This document shows, piece by piece, positions 13,103-22,064 of a DNA stretch of 33,466 bases. How positions within the stretch are numbered: position 1 is the first letter of the stretch; each line of letters opens with the position of its first letter. The notes under the pieces were generated by a model. It worked only from the letters and a program-made list of their open reading frames with translations. It did not search any database and was not told the DNA's origin. This DNA is from Chara braunii (taxonomy: Eukaryota; Streptophyta; Charophyceae; Charales; Characeae). The DNA is taken from contig BFEA01000272.1 of assembly GCA_003427395.1 (NCBI GenBank), positions 361,834 to 395,299 of the forward strand. Direction: 5' to 3'. The position numbers and the translations under genes are program-made.

Positions 13103-14281
13103 ATGAGCGACGAAGGAGAATCGAGACATGGAAATGAAGGGGGTGGGGCGCCCCCGCCATACGGACGGAGGTGTTATAAGTGCGGAGAAGGTGGACATTT
13201 AATTCGTGACTGTGCAAAATTTTGGAGAGCAAGGGCACAAGGAAGACCGTTTGTCCCTTTGGCACCACCGGCGACTCAAACACGAACAAGGAGAACAACT
13301 ACTACTGGAACTGAAAATGTGAACTTTCGCCGAAGCCGCTCTGCAGACAGCGGAAGTGAGAGAAGTGGGGAGAATACAGATGCTCTTATGCGGGAGTATT
13401 TTGTACACATGGTGGAGGAACAACGTGAGAGGATCGAACGAGAAAAGGAGGCGGAGAGACGGAGGGCAGGGGAGGAGGCACAACACGAAAAAGAAGCAAG
13501 AAGAGCAGCAAGGGAAGAACAAAGGCTTAGAATGGAAGAAGAGAGAGATGCTAGATTGATGAGAATAATTCGAAGAGAGATGAAGAAAGACAAAGAAGAA
13601 GACGAGGAATGCTACGAACTCAAAGGAAAGAGACAAGTGAAGATGGCAAGTCGGGTTGAGACAGCGAATGATGAGAAAGAGCGGCTTCGGAAATGGATTG
13701 CACAACGAACAATCGGGAAGGAAGAGTCCGAAGACGAAGAGCTGATGGCTCTTCGTAGGCAGGCTGCGAAGTTGGAATTGATGGAGAAGAGGAAACAGGG
13801 TCCGGATGTACCTATTAGGAATAGTCCACCGATGACTACTCCGGAAAAGAGAACGAGCAAGGGAATTTTCGAAGAGGCAAAGACGCATATCGAATCGATG
13901 AGAGGTGATCTGATGAAGGATATTATGACATCTAGCACGCCTTCGAAGGTTGACTTATCTTTGAAGCATATCATGGCAACATGCGGGCCAGGTGGGAAAA
14001 AAAAGTTCGAACAGGACTGTCAAGAATTTTACGACACGCTTACCATTGACGAGTTGAAGGAAGCTTGTCGTCGTGAGAAGGTGGCATATGGGAATCGTGA
14101 GCTTGCTATCAAAAGGCTGGTGATTCGCAGGTCGGCGGTGGCATACGATCCATCTAACATTCCGTTGCCAACAACACCTCATGTTACTACCAGATCAAGT
14201 AAGGGAGTAACGATCAAAGAAGAACGGAAACCGGATACTTCGGAGTCCGACCAATCTTTCAGTGAGGATGACTCGGAGTGA
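13103..14281 (+). CDS. Retroelement ORF1: CCHC, coiled coil, SAP-like
   Basis: A 392-residue gag-like protein counted from the ATG at 13103, which has A at -3. The frame is open further upstream, and an ATG at 12956 inside the pseudo-LTR is an alternative start. A canonical zinc knuckle CxxCxxxxHxxxxC uses C24, C27, H32 and C37, and should bind element RNA or single-stranded DNA. Residues about 95-175 are dense in E, R and K with heptad-like spacing and predict a long coiled coil for multimerisation. Residues 314-343, starting TIDELKEACRREKVAYG, resemble a SAP helix-turn-helix that binds AT-rich or scaffold DNA. The C-terminus is acidic and Ser-rich. The frame ends at TGA 14279-14281 and continues in the same phase into the endonuclease/RT ORF. 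Element-encoded, not a host gene. Confidence 0.85.
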   Translation: MSDEGESRHGNEGGGAPPPYGRRCYKCGEGGHLIRDCAKFWRARAQGRPFVPLAPPATQTRTRRTTTTGTENVNFRRSRSADSGSERSGENTDALMREYFVHMVEEQRERIEREKEAERRRAGEEAQHEKEARRAAREEQRLRMEEERDARLMRIIRREMKKDKEEDEECYELKGKRQVKMASRVETANDEKERLRKWIAQRTIGKEESEDEELMALRRQAAKLELMEKRKQGPDVPIRNSPPMTTPEKRTSKGIFEEAKTHIESMRGDLMKDIMTSSTPSKVDLSLKHIMATCGPGGKKKFEQDCQEFYDTLTIDELKEACRREKVAYGNRELAIKRLVIRRSAVAYDPSNIPLPTTPHVTTRSSKGVTIKEERKPDTSESDQSFSEDDSE

Positions 14282-14301
14282 GGAGCTTATCGTCGCGACG
14301 A
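14279..14301 (+). promoter_or_regulatory. Candidate TGA readthrough site
   Basis: The only codon separating ORF1 and ORF2 is TGA at 14279-14281, in one phase. After an 8-nt spacer comes the perfect palindrome TCGTCGCGACGA (14290-14301). Structures about 8 nt downstream stimulate stop readthrough in some retroelements; this palindrome is short and would be a weak hairpin. A nonsense mutation or a spliced intron are the alternatives. Confidence 0.4.
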
Positions 14302-17095
14302 CCTTTTGGCATGGGCAAAAGAACTTAGTAACCTACGTCAGGTTCATCTTGGTAAGAATAAGGATGACGAGAGGAGGTTTAGAGCTGTAGTAATTGGTTT
14401 GATTTTCACTTGGCAGATAAAATGGGGGGATAAATTCGTGAACTACTGGAATGACGAGGTGGATAGAGGGACTTTTGATCTAGTAGAACCTAAGAACTGT
14501 GTGTATGCGTTGATTTCTCCGTGGCATAAGCAAGTGTACATTGGTCTGACCGAAAGGAATCTGTGGGTACGATGGCGGGAGCACTTTCGACAAGGACGGA
14601 GAAGAAATAAATGTGTTAGGACCGTATATAATTGGCTAGGTAAGGTGGGGGCATACACATACGTCGCTCTTCCGCTATTCACGAGCACTGATAGGAAAGA
14701 ATTTGAGACTATTGAAACTGCGCTAATTAGACACTGGTCACCGTTGTTGAATGTTAGATTGGTTAGATCCCGACGAGCAACTAAGAATTTGAAGCAACGA
14801 CCGGGAAAGAAGGAAAGGCGAAAATGGGTAGGTGATGCGACAAAGAGAAGTGAAAGGTATGTGAGAGACTGCGAAAAACTACTAGAACTGCAGGTTGATA
14901 GGACCGAGAGGAGTACGGTACGAATCGCTGAATTGCTCCGTAATCTAACAAAAAGAAAGGGCGATATCAAGATTTGGAGCAATGGAGGGAGGGTGTGGTT
15001 GGATGGATGGAAACTTGTTAGAAGGTTCTTCGGTGAGACTCGAGACAAATATCGGCGTGGAACCAGACCACTCAGACGGTGCAAGCACCTATTGGAAACT
15101 GAGCGGGCCGTCATACTGCGTAAAGTCGCTGAGGCCTCACCAGCGTTGCTGAAGCTCAAAGAGGATATGGTGAGGATATTCAGGAACAAACAGAAGCAGA
15201 AAGAACTGTACGTGAAAGAAATGACGAAACTGATCAGATATTATAGTGCAGTTAAGACATTTACGTCAAAACGGAGTAGATCGCAGGCAAGATGTATGAT
15301 CTCGAGAGTTGTTCGAAATAAATTTGGCATTAATGTGAGAACGAGGATTATTGTAAAAACTCGGTACGATGACAGAATCAAGAAGAGTGAGGTGATGAGA
15401 GTTGTAAGAAGGAAGGTTAACAGTCTAGGTATCGAGTGTGCTTGGAAGGAAATGGTAAAGCGTTGGGCACGTGTTGTTTGGAGGAAGAATCCTACGGTTG
15501 GAGACATCCTCCGCAACCATCGACGACTCACATCGATTTGTGCTTCCAGTTGTGTCTGTGCTGGTATGCACTACCCTAAGAAGGATGGGCACGTGCATTT
15601 CCGGTTAAGCGAGTTGGCGGAGGCCCCAGAGATCGTAAAAAATGCAAAGAACACACTAAGAGTTGAGGAATATCACAGGAATGGAATTTTGAGGGATGAA
15701 TTGACGGAGGTTTTCTGTTCCTGGGGAGGAACGATGAAACTTACCAAGGAAGAGCTCAACTGCAACAATGAAGATATGAGGCATTGTTTTGTACCAAGTA
15801 AGGAACAGTGGCCCGAGAATGGGATGGAGGAGGTGTCGTCACTGAGAGATGAATTGGAGGGTTTGGTACGGGTGCCGTTAGATCGTAATCCCAGAGACAC
15901 GTTGGTTTTGTGCTCACAAGTGTACCACAAGGGTATGGAGGATACGTTCCTGTTGAGCAACGGTTATCGTTTGTGTCTTTCGGATGAAAGACAAACGCTC
16001 ACGTTGGCAAAATCTGAGTACGAGAGGAGAGGGTTAACCACTCACGGAAAGTGGGACAGTAAGGGCAAAGTGGGTAGTGCTTATGCACTGCCAAAACACG
16101 AAGATACTGAGAAGTATCGACCAATCTGTCCCACCTTCAGTGAACCGACCGTTAGGGCATGCAAGACATTGGCAAAAGGAATTAATGGACTTCTGTTTTC
16201 TCTACCTGAATCCGGGCACCTTAACCTGAGGTCAATGTCTGGTGTAAAAAATAGATTGAGACAATTGAATAACAAATTAGGGAAATGCAGAAAAGACGTT
16301 GAAATTTTGGGAGCATCCTATGATATCAAGGATATGTTTAGTCGTCTTCCTCACGCAACGATCAAGTTAGCAATTGAGTGGGTGGTTTGGTGGTTTTCGA
16401 AGAAAGGGTTTTATAGGATCTTTGTGCAAAAGAGAGGTAAGAAAGCTAGACTAAGTAAGTGTCGGCATATTGATGGTTTTGTGTTTGTTTCCTTTAAGTA
16501 CATTGTTTCTTTTGTAGCATTTGAACTTGAGTTTTGCTTTACCAAAGCGTGTGGGATTTTGCTTCAGCAAGTGATAGGCATACCAATGGGGAAAAGTTTG
16601 AGCCCCCCGTTGGCATGCCTCATGTGTGCAAAGAGCGAATGGGATTTCCTCATCTCATTGGGTAGCCAGAAACGAGCATTCGGCGGTCTGAGATTTGTAG
16701 ATGATTCGTCTATGTTTGCTGCCTACGACCCAAACATTGCTGGTGATCAGGCGAAAGCTCGGAAGACACTGACATTGTTTGAAAAGTGCTACGACAAAGC
16801 ACTGACCCTCAAACAAACCGATGAGGGAAGAGAGAGTTGGACATTATTGGGTTGCAGACTGAGGATTCGACAAATATTTCCCTTCCTTGGTACTATGCAA
16901 ATTCCTAAGAATGAACAACAGTTGAAAGAAGAAGTGGGGTTGTCATTTCGAACGTTTCAAAACTTTCATTCGTGGTCAAGTAAGAGAGAAAAGATGGTTG
17001 TTATCATCAACGCTTTGTATCGTATTGATCATAACTTCTGCATGAGCTTCGAAGTTTTCGAATCGGTTCTTCTGCTGAGAGCGGAATTAAGCTAA
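14282..17095 (+). CDS. Retroelement ORF2: GIY-YIG endonuclease + PLE RT
   Basis: Open from the codon after the ORF1 TGA to TAA 17093-17095. Residues are counted from the TTG at 14306 (929 residues to the end). GIY-YIG endonuclease, about 64-150: VYAL at 66 and VYIG at 77-80 (Y78), R89/R91, E137 in IETALI and N149, the expected catalytic set. Residues 150-410 are basic. A Cys/His cluster lies at 412-431. The RT follows: DRNPRDTLV about 526-534, YALPKHED..YRPI 593-607, motif A with D673, motif B IGIPMGKSLSPP about 757-768, motif C FVDD with D799 and D800. All RT aspartates are present. The protein should nick target DNA and copy element RNA from the nick (target-primed synthesis). No in-frame ATG occurs before residue 288 (15167), so independent translation would lose the endonuclease. 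An apparent TTG start is not persuasive in a eukaryote. Confidence 0.9.
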   Translation, partial: GAYRRDDLLAWAKELSNLRQVHLGKNKDDERRFRAVVIGLIFTWQIKWGDKFVNYWNDEVDRGTFDLVEPKNCVYALISPWHKQVYIGLTERNLWVRWREHFRQGRRRNKCVRTVYNWLGKVGAYTYVALPLFTSTDRKEFETIETALIRHWSPLLNVRLVRSRRATKNLKQRPGKKERRKWVGDATKRSERYVRDCEKLLELQVDRTERSTVRIAELLRNLTKRKGDIKIWSNGGRVWLDGWKLVRRFFGETRDKYRRGTRPLRRCKHLLETERAVILRKVAEASPALLKLKEDMVRIFRNKQKQKELYVKEMTKLIRYYSAVKTFTSKRSRSQARCMISRVVRNKFGINVRTRIIVKTRYDDRIKKSEVMRVVRRKVNSLGIECAWKEMVKRWARVVWRKNPTVGDILRNHRRLTSICASSCVCAGMHYPKKDGHVHFRLSELAEAPEIVKNAKNTLRVEEYHRNGILRDELTEVFCSWGGTMKLTKEELNCNNEDMRHCFVPSKEQWPENGMEEVSSLRDELEGLVRVPLDRNPRDTLVLCSQVYHKGMEDTFLLSNGYRLCLSDERQTLTLAKSEYERRGLTTHGKWDSKGKVGSAYALPKHEDTEKYRPICPTFSEPTVRACKTLAKGINGLLFSLPESGHLNLRSMSGVKNRLRQLNNKLGKCRKDVEILGASYDIKDMFSRLPHATIKLAIEWVVWWFSKKGFYRIFVQKRGKKARLSKCRHIDGFVFVSFKYIVSFVAFELEFCFTKACGILLQQVIGIPMGKSLSPPLACLMCAKSEWDFLISLGSQKRAFGGLRFVDDSSMFAAYDPNIAGDQAKARKTLTLFEKCYDKALTLKQTDEGRESWTLLGCRLRIRQIFPFLGTMQIPKNEQQLKEEVGLSFRTFQNFHSWSSKREKMVVIINALYRIDHNFCMSFEVFESVLLLRAELS

Positions 17096-17304
17096 GATCA
17101 ATATCCAGGGAAGTGGTTTGGGCATGCCTTGCGAAATTTTAGTCGGGATAAGAGTGTCGTTTAAAGATTGATGGCATCCTTGTTTGCAGACGAGCATTGA
17201 ACATACTATGTCTGTGGCTTGAAGTGAAATTGGGACCAGGATTGTCATTTTGTATCAAGTATTCGGGGGACTGTGTTCTGACAGATCAATTAGAATAGAG
17301 TATT

Positions 17305-17908
17305 GAATTTGGATCAGGTTTGTCCTTTTATTTCCGGTAGTGTACTTAGACTAGGTTTGTCCGTTTTTTTGTTGGTTTTGGTCTTTGTTTTGTTTTGTTT
17401 TGTCCGAGCAGTATATTCGGGAGTTGTACTTTTGATATTTGAATACGCAGTACCTTGGTCAGGTCTTGTATCTTACCAGTTTGACGGTAGGATACAGAAT
17501 GTTGGGCCCGCCTTTTCTGAACATTTCCAAATGCCACGGCTCATGGTTTCGATCCTGCGCGGCTGGCGTACAGTTTGTTTACGCAATTTTGGTTTTTTGA
17601 AAGTCTGATACTTTTTGACTTTCCTTAAATAGTGTAGCGATTAGTGTGGTAATCCTCTTTCGCCGTAGCGGCGTCGGCATGACCGAGGAAGAGAAACTTT
17701 ATGGTGAGAAGTTGGGGCGGTGGATGGTCATGACCGCTTCTTTCATCAATCTTCAGCGTCATCGCTAACCTTTTCGACCACCACAGTTGACCCTCACTGG
17801 TTAACGTGGCTATTTTATATGAGCGGTTGCTTTTGATGAATCTACAGCTGTGTATTGGCTTTGACCAGATTGTTGTCCACCGTGCTTTGCGTACAGTCTA
17901 TTACTCCT
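17305..17908 (+). repeat. 3' pseudo-LTR of the Penelope-like element
   Basis: Second copy of 12363-12982, starting 209 bp after the ORF2 stop. The preceding spacer carries a diverged GGACCAGGATTGTC motif at 17233. The 3' repeat has its own pair at 17311 and 17348. Beyond 17908 similarity to the element stops. Confidence 0.92.
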
Positions 17909-18136
17909 TAGTATCTTCATCTTTGTTATATTTACGATTTTTTTCTACGGTACCCATTGAAATTATTCATGTCAAGCTATAAGTGTTCTTAACATGCAGA
18001 CAGATGAAAAGAAGAAACAGGATAATCATTTTTCTTTTCTCCAATAGACATTTTTTTTTTCAAACATATTTTTTCCCTTACCTTCACCATTGTTTTTTCT
18101 TTTCTAAACAAGTGCAATTTTGTGTAGCACACCAAA
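17909..18136. other. Unassigned AT-rich flank
   Basis: T-rich sequence with no supported gene; right flank of the retroelement. Confidence 0.5.
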
Positions 18137-18437
18137 CATGTTCGGAGCTTTTCCGAACTTCTGAACATGTTCGGGTGCTCGGCCGAACGTCACCCGAACG
18201 TGTTCGGCCGAACATATTATTTTTTTGATTTTTAACTCGAGTTTGGTTACGAATTTGACCATACCTTAGGCAAAAGTTGTTTGTATTATTATTTTACATA
18301 ACATATATATTTTTCAGATATTTTTGAGAAGTTTTCTTTTTTTTTTTTAATATTTTTATGTTCGCGTTCGGAGAGTTTCGGCGCTCGTTCTCATTCGGTC
18401 CCAAACATTCGGGTTCAGTCACCGAACCCGAACACGA
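18137..18437. repeat. TTCGG/CCGAA palindrome clusters
   Basis: Two clusters, 18137-18215 and 18360-18437, are packed with GTTCGG and CCGAAC in both orientations and flank an AT-rich core. Perfect palindromes are GAACATGTTC (18163-18172) and GTTCGGCCGAAC (18202-18213). A 9-bp stem TTCGGGTTC/GAACCCGAA with a 7-nt loop is at 18408-18432. Such subterminal repeat clusters occur in DNA transposons, but no TIR or transposase was found. Confidence 0.55.
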
Positions 18438-19130
18438 TTCTACACAGGTGCAAAGGAAACCAATGCAACCACATACCCAAGTCATACCTTCTCATTCACA
18501 TGCGAACACACATTTGTTTTTCTTTTTCAATGAATATTCAATGAACATGGTCAAGCAAGTGTGGGTTCACACAAGTCTAAAAGGAAGTCTGAGTCAAGCA
18601 ACTGACCTTGAGTGAAGTTATGAGTGGCTCACCTTAGAAAGCAAAACAATATAAAAAAAAATGGTCATACAATTCCACGAGTTGCGGCCTTCCCACCAAA
18701 AGGTTGGTCACATCCTCTCTCAAAAGCTCGAGTGAGCAAAGGTTAGCCCACCAAAACTCAAGCGAGATAACCCTCTAGGAGGGTGCTCTCCCACACGAGT
18801 TTCACGTGATCCCAACGTCACGGGTTGTCCCAACACAATCTCAATTGCATCACGTTCACCAAGGATAATCCTCAATCAAACTGCAAGTTTAACCTCCTTC
18901 ACTCATGGCGTCCACTTATAATGGTCACACGAACAGTTCATACCCCATATTCAAAATAGTCTCAACTGGTCTCCAGATAATTCCATATAGACACCCACTG
19001 CACCGAATGGTTCCAAGTGCAGAATAATTTGCATCGCATGTTCCAAAAAAAAATAAGGGCGGCTTTCCGACACAAATACTGCAAGCGCCACCACCGCAAT
19101 AACTGTTTCACTGCTGCCACGCTGTCAAAC
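18438..19130. other. Unassigned
   Basis: No gene or structured repeat is recognised. Confidence 0.5.
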
Positions 19131-19139
19131 CGTTACCAC

Positions 19140-19395
19140 AACCGTCTAACAACACCGTCGCTCGATCAAAATTATTGTACTGTGTAATTTTGACAACACC
19201 TCCGTTCAACGATCCAAAAAAACTACTTCGTCGCACAATTTCGGCAACACCTCCTCTCAAAACATCAACGGCGCGCTGAAAATTGTGCAACACGGTCCCC
19301 CTTCAGCATATTATTGTTGTCGTACTATCATACGGACGACACCACCCCACACGTCAAAAAGAACCTGCCCCGCGGACAACACCTCCCCTCACCTT
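19140..19395. repeat. Degenerate ACAACACCTCC repeats
   Basis: About five copies of a motif close to GACAACACCTCC followed by a TCAA-like tail occur near 19146, 19190, 19246, 19334 and 19375. The spacing is irregular and the flanks are diverged. The 61-residue frame on the minus strand here lies within the repeats. Confidence 0.5.
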
Positions 19396-19700
19396 GCCTC
19401 TTACCGCACGATCGGATCCCGAAGCAGTCTCATGACTTCAGCCAAAGCGCGGGGGTGAGGCAATGAGCTTCCAGCCTCTGGCTATGGCTGCCCACATTTC
19501 ACTCTCTACTTCCCTGCAAACCACCAAGTCCTCTTCCAGCCGCCTCTCCCCTCTCTCAAACAACAAAGATGCATCAAATTGGCCAGCACTCAAATGAGTA
19601 GAGTCAGAGCAACATCAATAAAAGTATGAGGCTGCTGGAGGAAGAGCCGCCCTTTTATAGTTACTGGAGGGCAGTGGGCATCACTTCCTACCTCTAGGTG
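19396..19700. other. Unassigned
   Basis: No feature is recognised. Confidence 0.5.
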
Positions 19701-19708
19701 AACTTGGG

Positions 19709-20052
19709 GGCTCAATCTGAGTCCTAGATCTGAGCCAAATCAGTCGCTCAGTGTGGCCCAACCTAGGCCACACACTTAGAGAGGCAGTTACTTTTAACTG
19801 CATCTATTTTTTTCCTTTTTTTTCCTGGGCTCAACTATATCGGATTTTCACGAGATGGCTGAGAGCCTGGCATTTCCAAAACATTTTTTCTTTCTTTTTC
19901 TGACTTTTATTTAAAGAGCTACAACACTTCAAAGTTTGACGTACCCGACACACTTTTCGGTGCAGATAGGTCGCAAAAATGGTTATACTTAGCCATTTTT
20001 GCATAGGGACCTTTCAATCTTCAGGCCTAGTCTGAGTAATCACACTCAGACT
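19709..20052. other. Hairpin cluster
   Basis: Perfect short stems: GTGTGGCC/GGCCACAC (19751-19773); GCAAAAATGG/CCATTTTTGC with an outer AGGTC/GACCT (19968-20012); AGTCTGAGT/ACTCAGACT (20029-20052). A GGCTCA/TGAGCC pair encloses 19709-19737. The unit they belong to is not recognised. Confidence 0.6.
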
Positions 20053-20745
20053 TAAGTGACCTACATCCAGGACACTTCCATGACCACGTTCGTAGCCATT
20101 ATTATTCCCCTCCTTGTTTTCTCTTCCCGCTTCATTTCCGTGTGAGGTGGTAGCTCGTACTCTGAGGCGAACATCCTTCTTTGTCATTTCTCATAGTCAA
20201 ATCCTCTGTCATTTTTCATAGTCGAACTAGAGTCAAGCTCAACACAGTTTTCTACCCCTCTACTTGCGCGCCTGAACATGGCTTAATCCAAGCGTCAGGT
20301 TCGGGCGCCTTTCTAATAGTTGTTGCCTGTTCAAAAACGAACGGCGCAGCTTCGTAGGCACGTAGCAGATAGAGGGGGGTGGGCGCCTAAACGGTTCGCA
20401 GTTCATGAGCAAAAAAGGAGAGGGGAGATCTAAAAACAAATTTGAAACAAAATCCAAAAGAAAGAATTTGATGAAAATCAGAAAAATCTATAAAAAAAAG
20501 ACTTAAGAACGAGCAGAAGGCCATAGTTCCCCATTGTTTTTTCGCTCGCCAACTGGCGGGTCACTTCCTCCCCTTTGCTTTCCTTTTTGTTTATTTGTTT
20601 GTTTGTTTTTTTGTTTAGTTGGCTTAAGCCAACGCTCTCGTGAACATGTGCGCCTTTTCAACCGCGCCCTCCAAGATATAGACTCGAGTTCGGGATCGAA
20701 AATATTTTGGACCATTTTTCGATTTATGTGTGTCATCCCTGCTCA
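20053..20745. other. Unassigned
   Basis: No gene is recognised. TTTGTTTG repeats near 20590-20615 are low complexity. Confidence 0.5.
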
Positions 20746-20845
20746 GGGGCCATGAGCACGACCGATCTCGGTCGCGCGATCCAGAAAATCAAGCGGTCAG
20801 AATCGACCGTGTCGTTGAGATCGTGACTGGACTGCTCCCATACAA

Positions 20846-20934
20846 AGGAGTTAGCCCAGTTTGAACCCTATCGGACTTGATCCTAATGTCTACTAGGTGA
20901 AAGTCCAATACCGTAACCTACTGGGCTAACTCCT
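20846..20934 (-). other. tRNA-like Pol III promoter / SINE head candidate
   Basis: Read on the minus strand, TAGCCCAGTAGG (20928-20917) is a full match to the tRNA A-box consensus TRGCNNAGTNGG. GGTTCAAACTG (20867-20857) matches 9 of 11 B-box positions. GGTTACGGTA and CTTTCACC between them resemble a tRNA-Glu(UUC) D arm and anticodon loop. The ends pair perfectly over 15 bp (20846-20860 with 20920-20934), longer than an acceptor stem, while a T stem does not form. So it is not an intact tRNA; a tRNA-derived SINE or small foldback fits better. Confidence 0.45.
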
Positions 20935-21017
20935 ACTTCGGATGAAGTAGGGGCACTCTTCTTTATGAAGAGCCCTCTGCCTCAGTGGGCCGCCTATCCT
21001 GGGGCTTGGCAAGCCCC
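20932..21017. other. Three consecutive hairpins
   Basis: CCTACTTC/GAAGTAGG with a GGAT loop (20932-20951), CTCTTC/GAAGAG flanked by GGG/CCC (20951-20975), and GGGGCTT/AAGCCCC with a GGC loop (21001-21017). They sit just upstream, on the minus strand, of the tRNA-like unit. Confidence 0.6.
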
Positions 21018-22064
21018 GACTCACTACCTTGCCTACCACTTGGACAGGAGCCTAACCCGGTAAGTTAAGTGTCGGCATCCCAACCTCTGATACAGAATCA
21101 AACCCTGCAGTCCTACATATCCAAGGCCTATTAAGAATAATAAAACTAGGCGGCTTATTTTTTCTTGCGCCACGGACGCAAACCTAACACAGTCATTCTT
21201 TTTAGCTACTTAGGCCCTGAATCGCACGACTGCCAGGATGGGTCTAGCTTCAGCATTCCACGACCATATGCCTCTGCGGCCCTATGGGAAGAGGCCGGTC
21301 ACACCACCGGTTACCGCCACTACTCCCGGACGCCACAAGCTTCCGGATTAAGGTTAGTCTCTTGGTCATAGGTTAGTATGAATGAACTTTTTGCAAATGT
21401 CAGACTCATCAAGTCCCTCAATTTAACGAAAAAGTTGGACATCGTCCGACATTAAAAAACCTGAGCAAATACCCTTGTAAGGGTTTCTGCTTCGACACCG
21501 GGTGTATGGGCCCAGATATTGCAAAGATAAACAGATTGATAACTCTTTCTTGATTTTATGGGTGACGTGGCATGATCGTTATTAGCTGGTAGGCACTCAA
21601 TCTGGTTAGTTTCGTTAGTAAACTAAAGCTAGTGTAGGAGTTAAGATCGTTGCTAACACTATTGAGACCTGTGTTGCAACCTCGGTAGACTGGTGTTATT
21701 GTTATACTTCGACTACGGTTGTAGTTCCTTACGGCTGTGGCAGCCATACCCTGCTTGTGTATTTGAAACTACGGTCGGTACATTCAGGGAGGGCATAGCT
21801 TGCATTCATTGGGTTGACGCTGCTACTTCAAGTTGCTATTGATTGGTGTCGTTGACTGAGAGGGAGAGTTGTTATTACGTATTTCCTTGGCAGACTGTTG
21901 GTGTCACGTATTCAGGTGGTGTTGCTGTCATTTTCAACAACAACAGGTTGTCGTTGCAGTTGTTGTAACCGTGTTGCTGCCACCGATCGGATCTGCAGGT
22001 GCTGCGACAATTTTGACCTTGATTGTGTGAACTTCAAGTTTAAAATTGACAGGTTTGAAGATTA
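21018..22064. other. Unassigned
   Basis: No gene. AAATACCCTTGTAAGGGT with a following CGACACCG-like stretch at 21467-21500 is shared with 31325-31360. A segment near 21260-21330 is weakly like 30170-30235. Confidence 0.45.

Larger units (their letters stand above)
12363..17908 (+). mobile_element. Penelope-like retroelement, permuted, near-intact
   Basis: The element has a 5' direct repeat, a gag-like ORF, an in-frame TGA, a GIY-YIG plus RT ORF, a 209-bp spacer and a 3' direct repeat. RT motifs are PLE-type: a DRNPRDTLV block, ALPKHED..YRPI, a YDIKDMF motif A, IGIPMGKSLSPPLA motif B and FVDD motif C. The GIY-YIG domain precedes the RT, as in the permuted Naiad/Chlamys PLE group and unlike classic Penelope, where it follows. 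Direct repeats flanking PLEs, called pseudo-LTRs, are known. The two repeats are over 90% alike by eye and both ORFs are long and open, so the insertion is fairly young. No target duplication is evident. Confidence 0.88.

Noticed and set aside
13199-13888. 229-residue minus-strand frame
   Set aside because: Antisense shadow of the charged coiled-coil region of ORF1.
14443-15189. 248-residue minus-strand frame
   Set aside because: Antisense shadow of the GIY-YIG and linker region of ORF2.
12363-17908. Conventional LTR retrotransposon
   Set aside because: No protease, RNase H or integrase; the direct repeats lack TG...CA ends; RT motifs and GIY-YIG fit a PLE.
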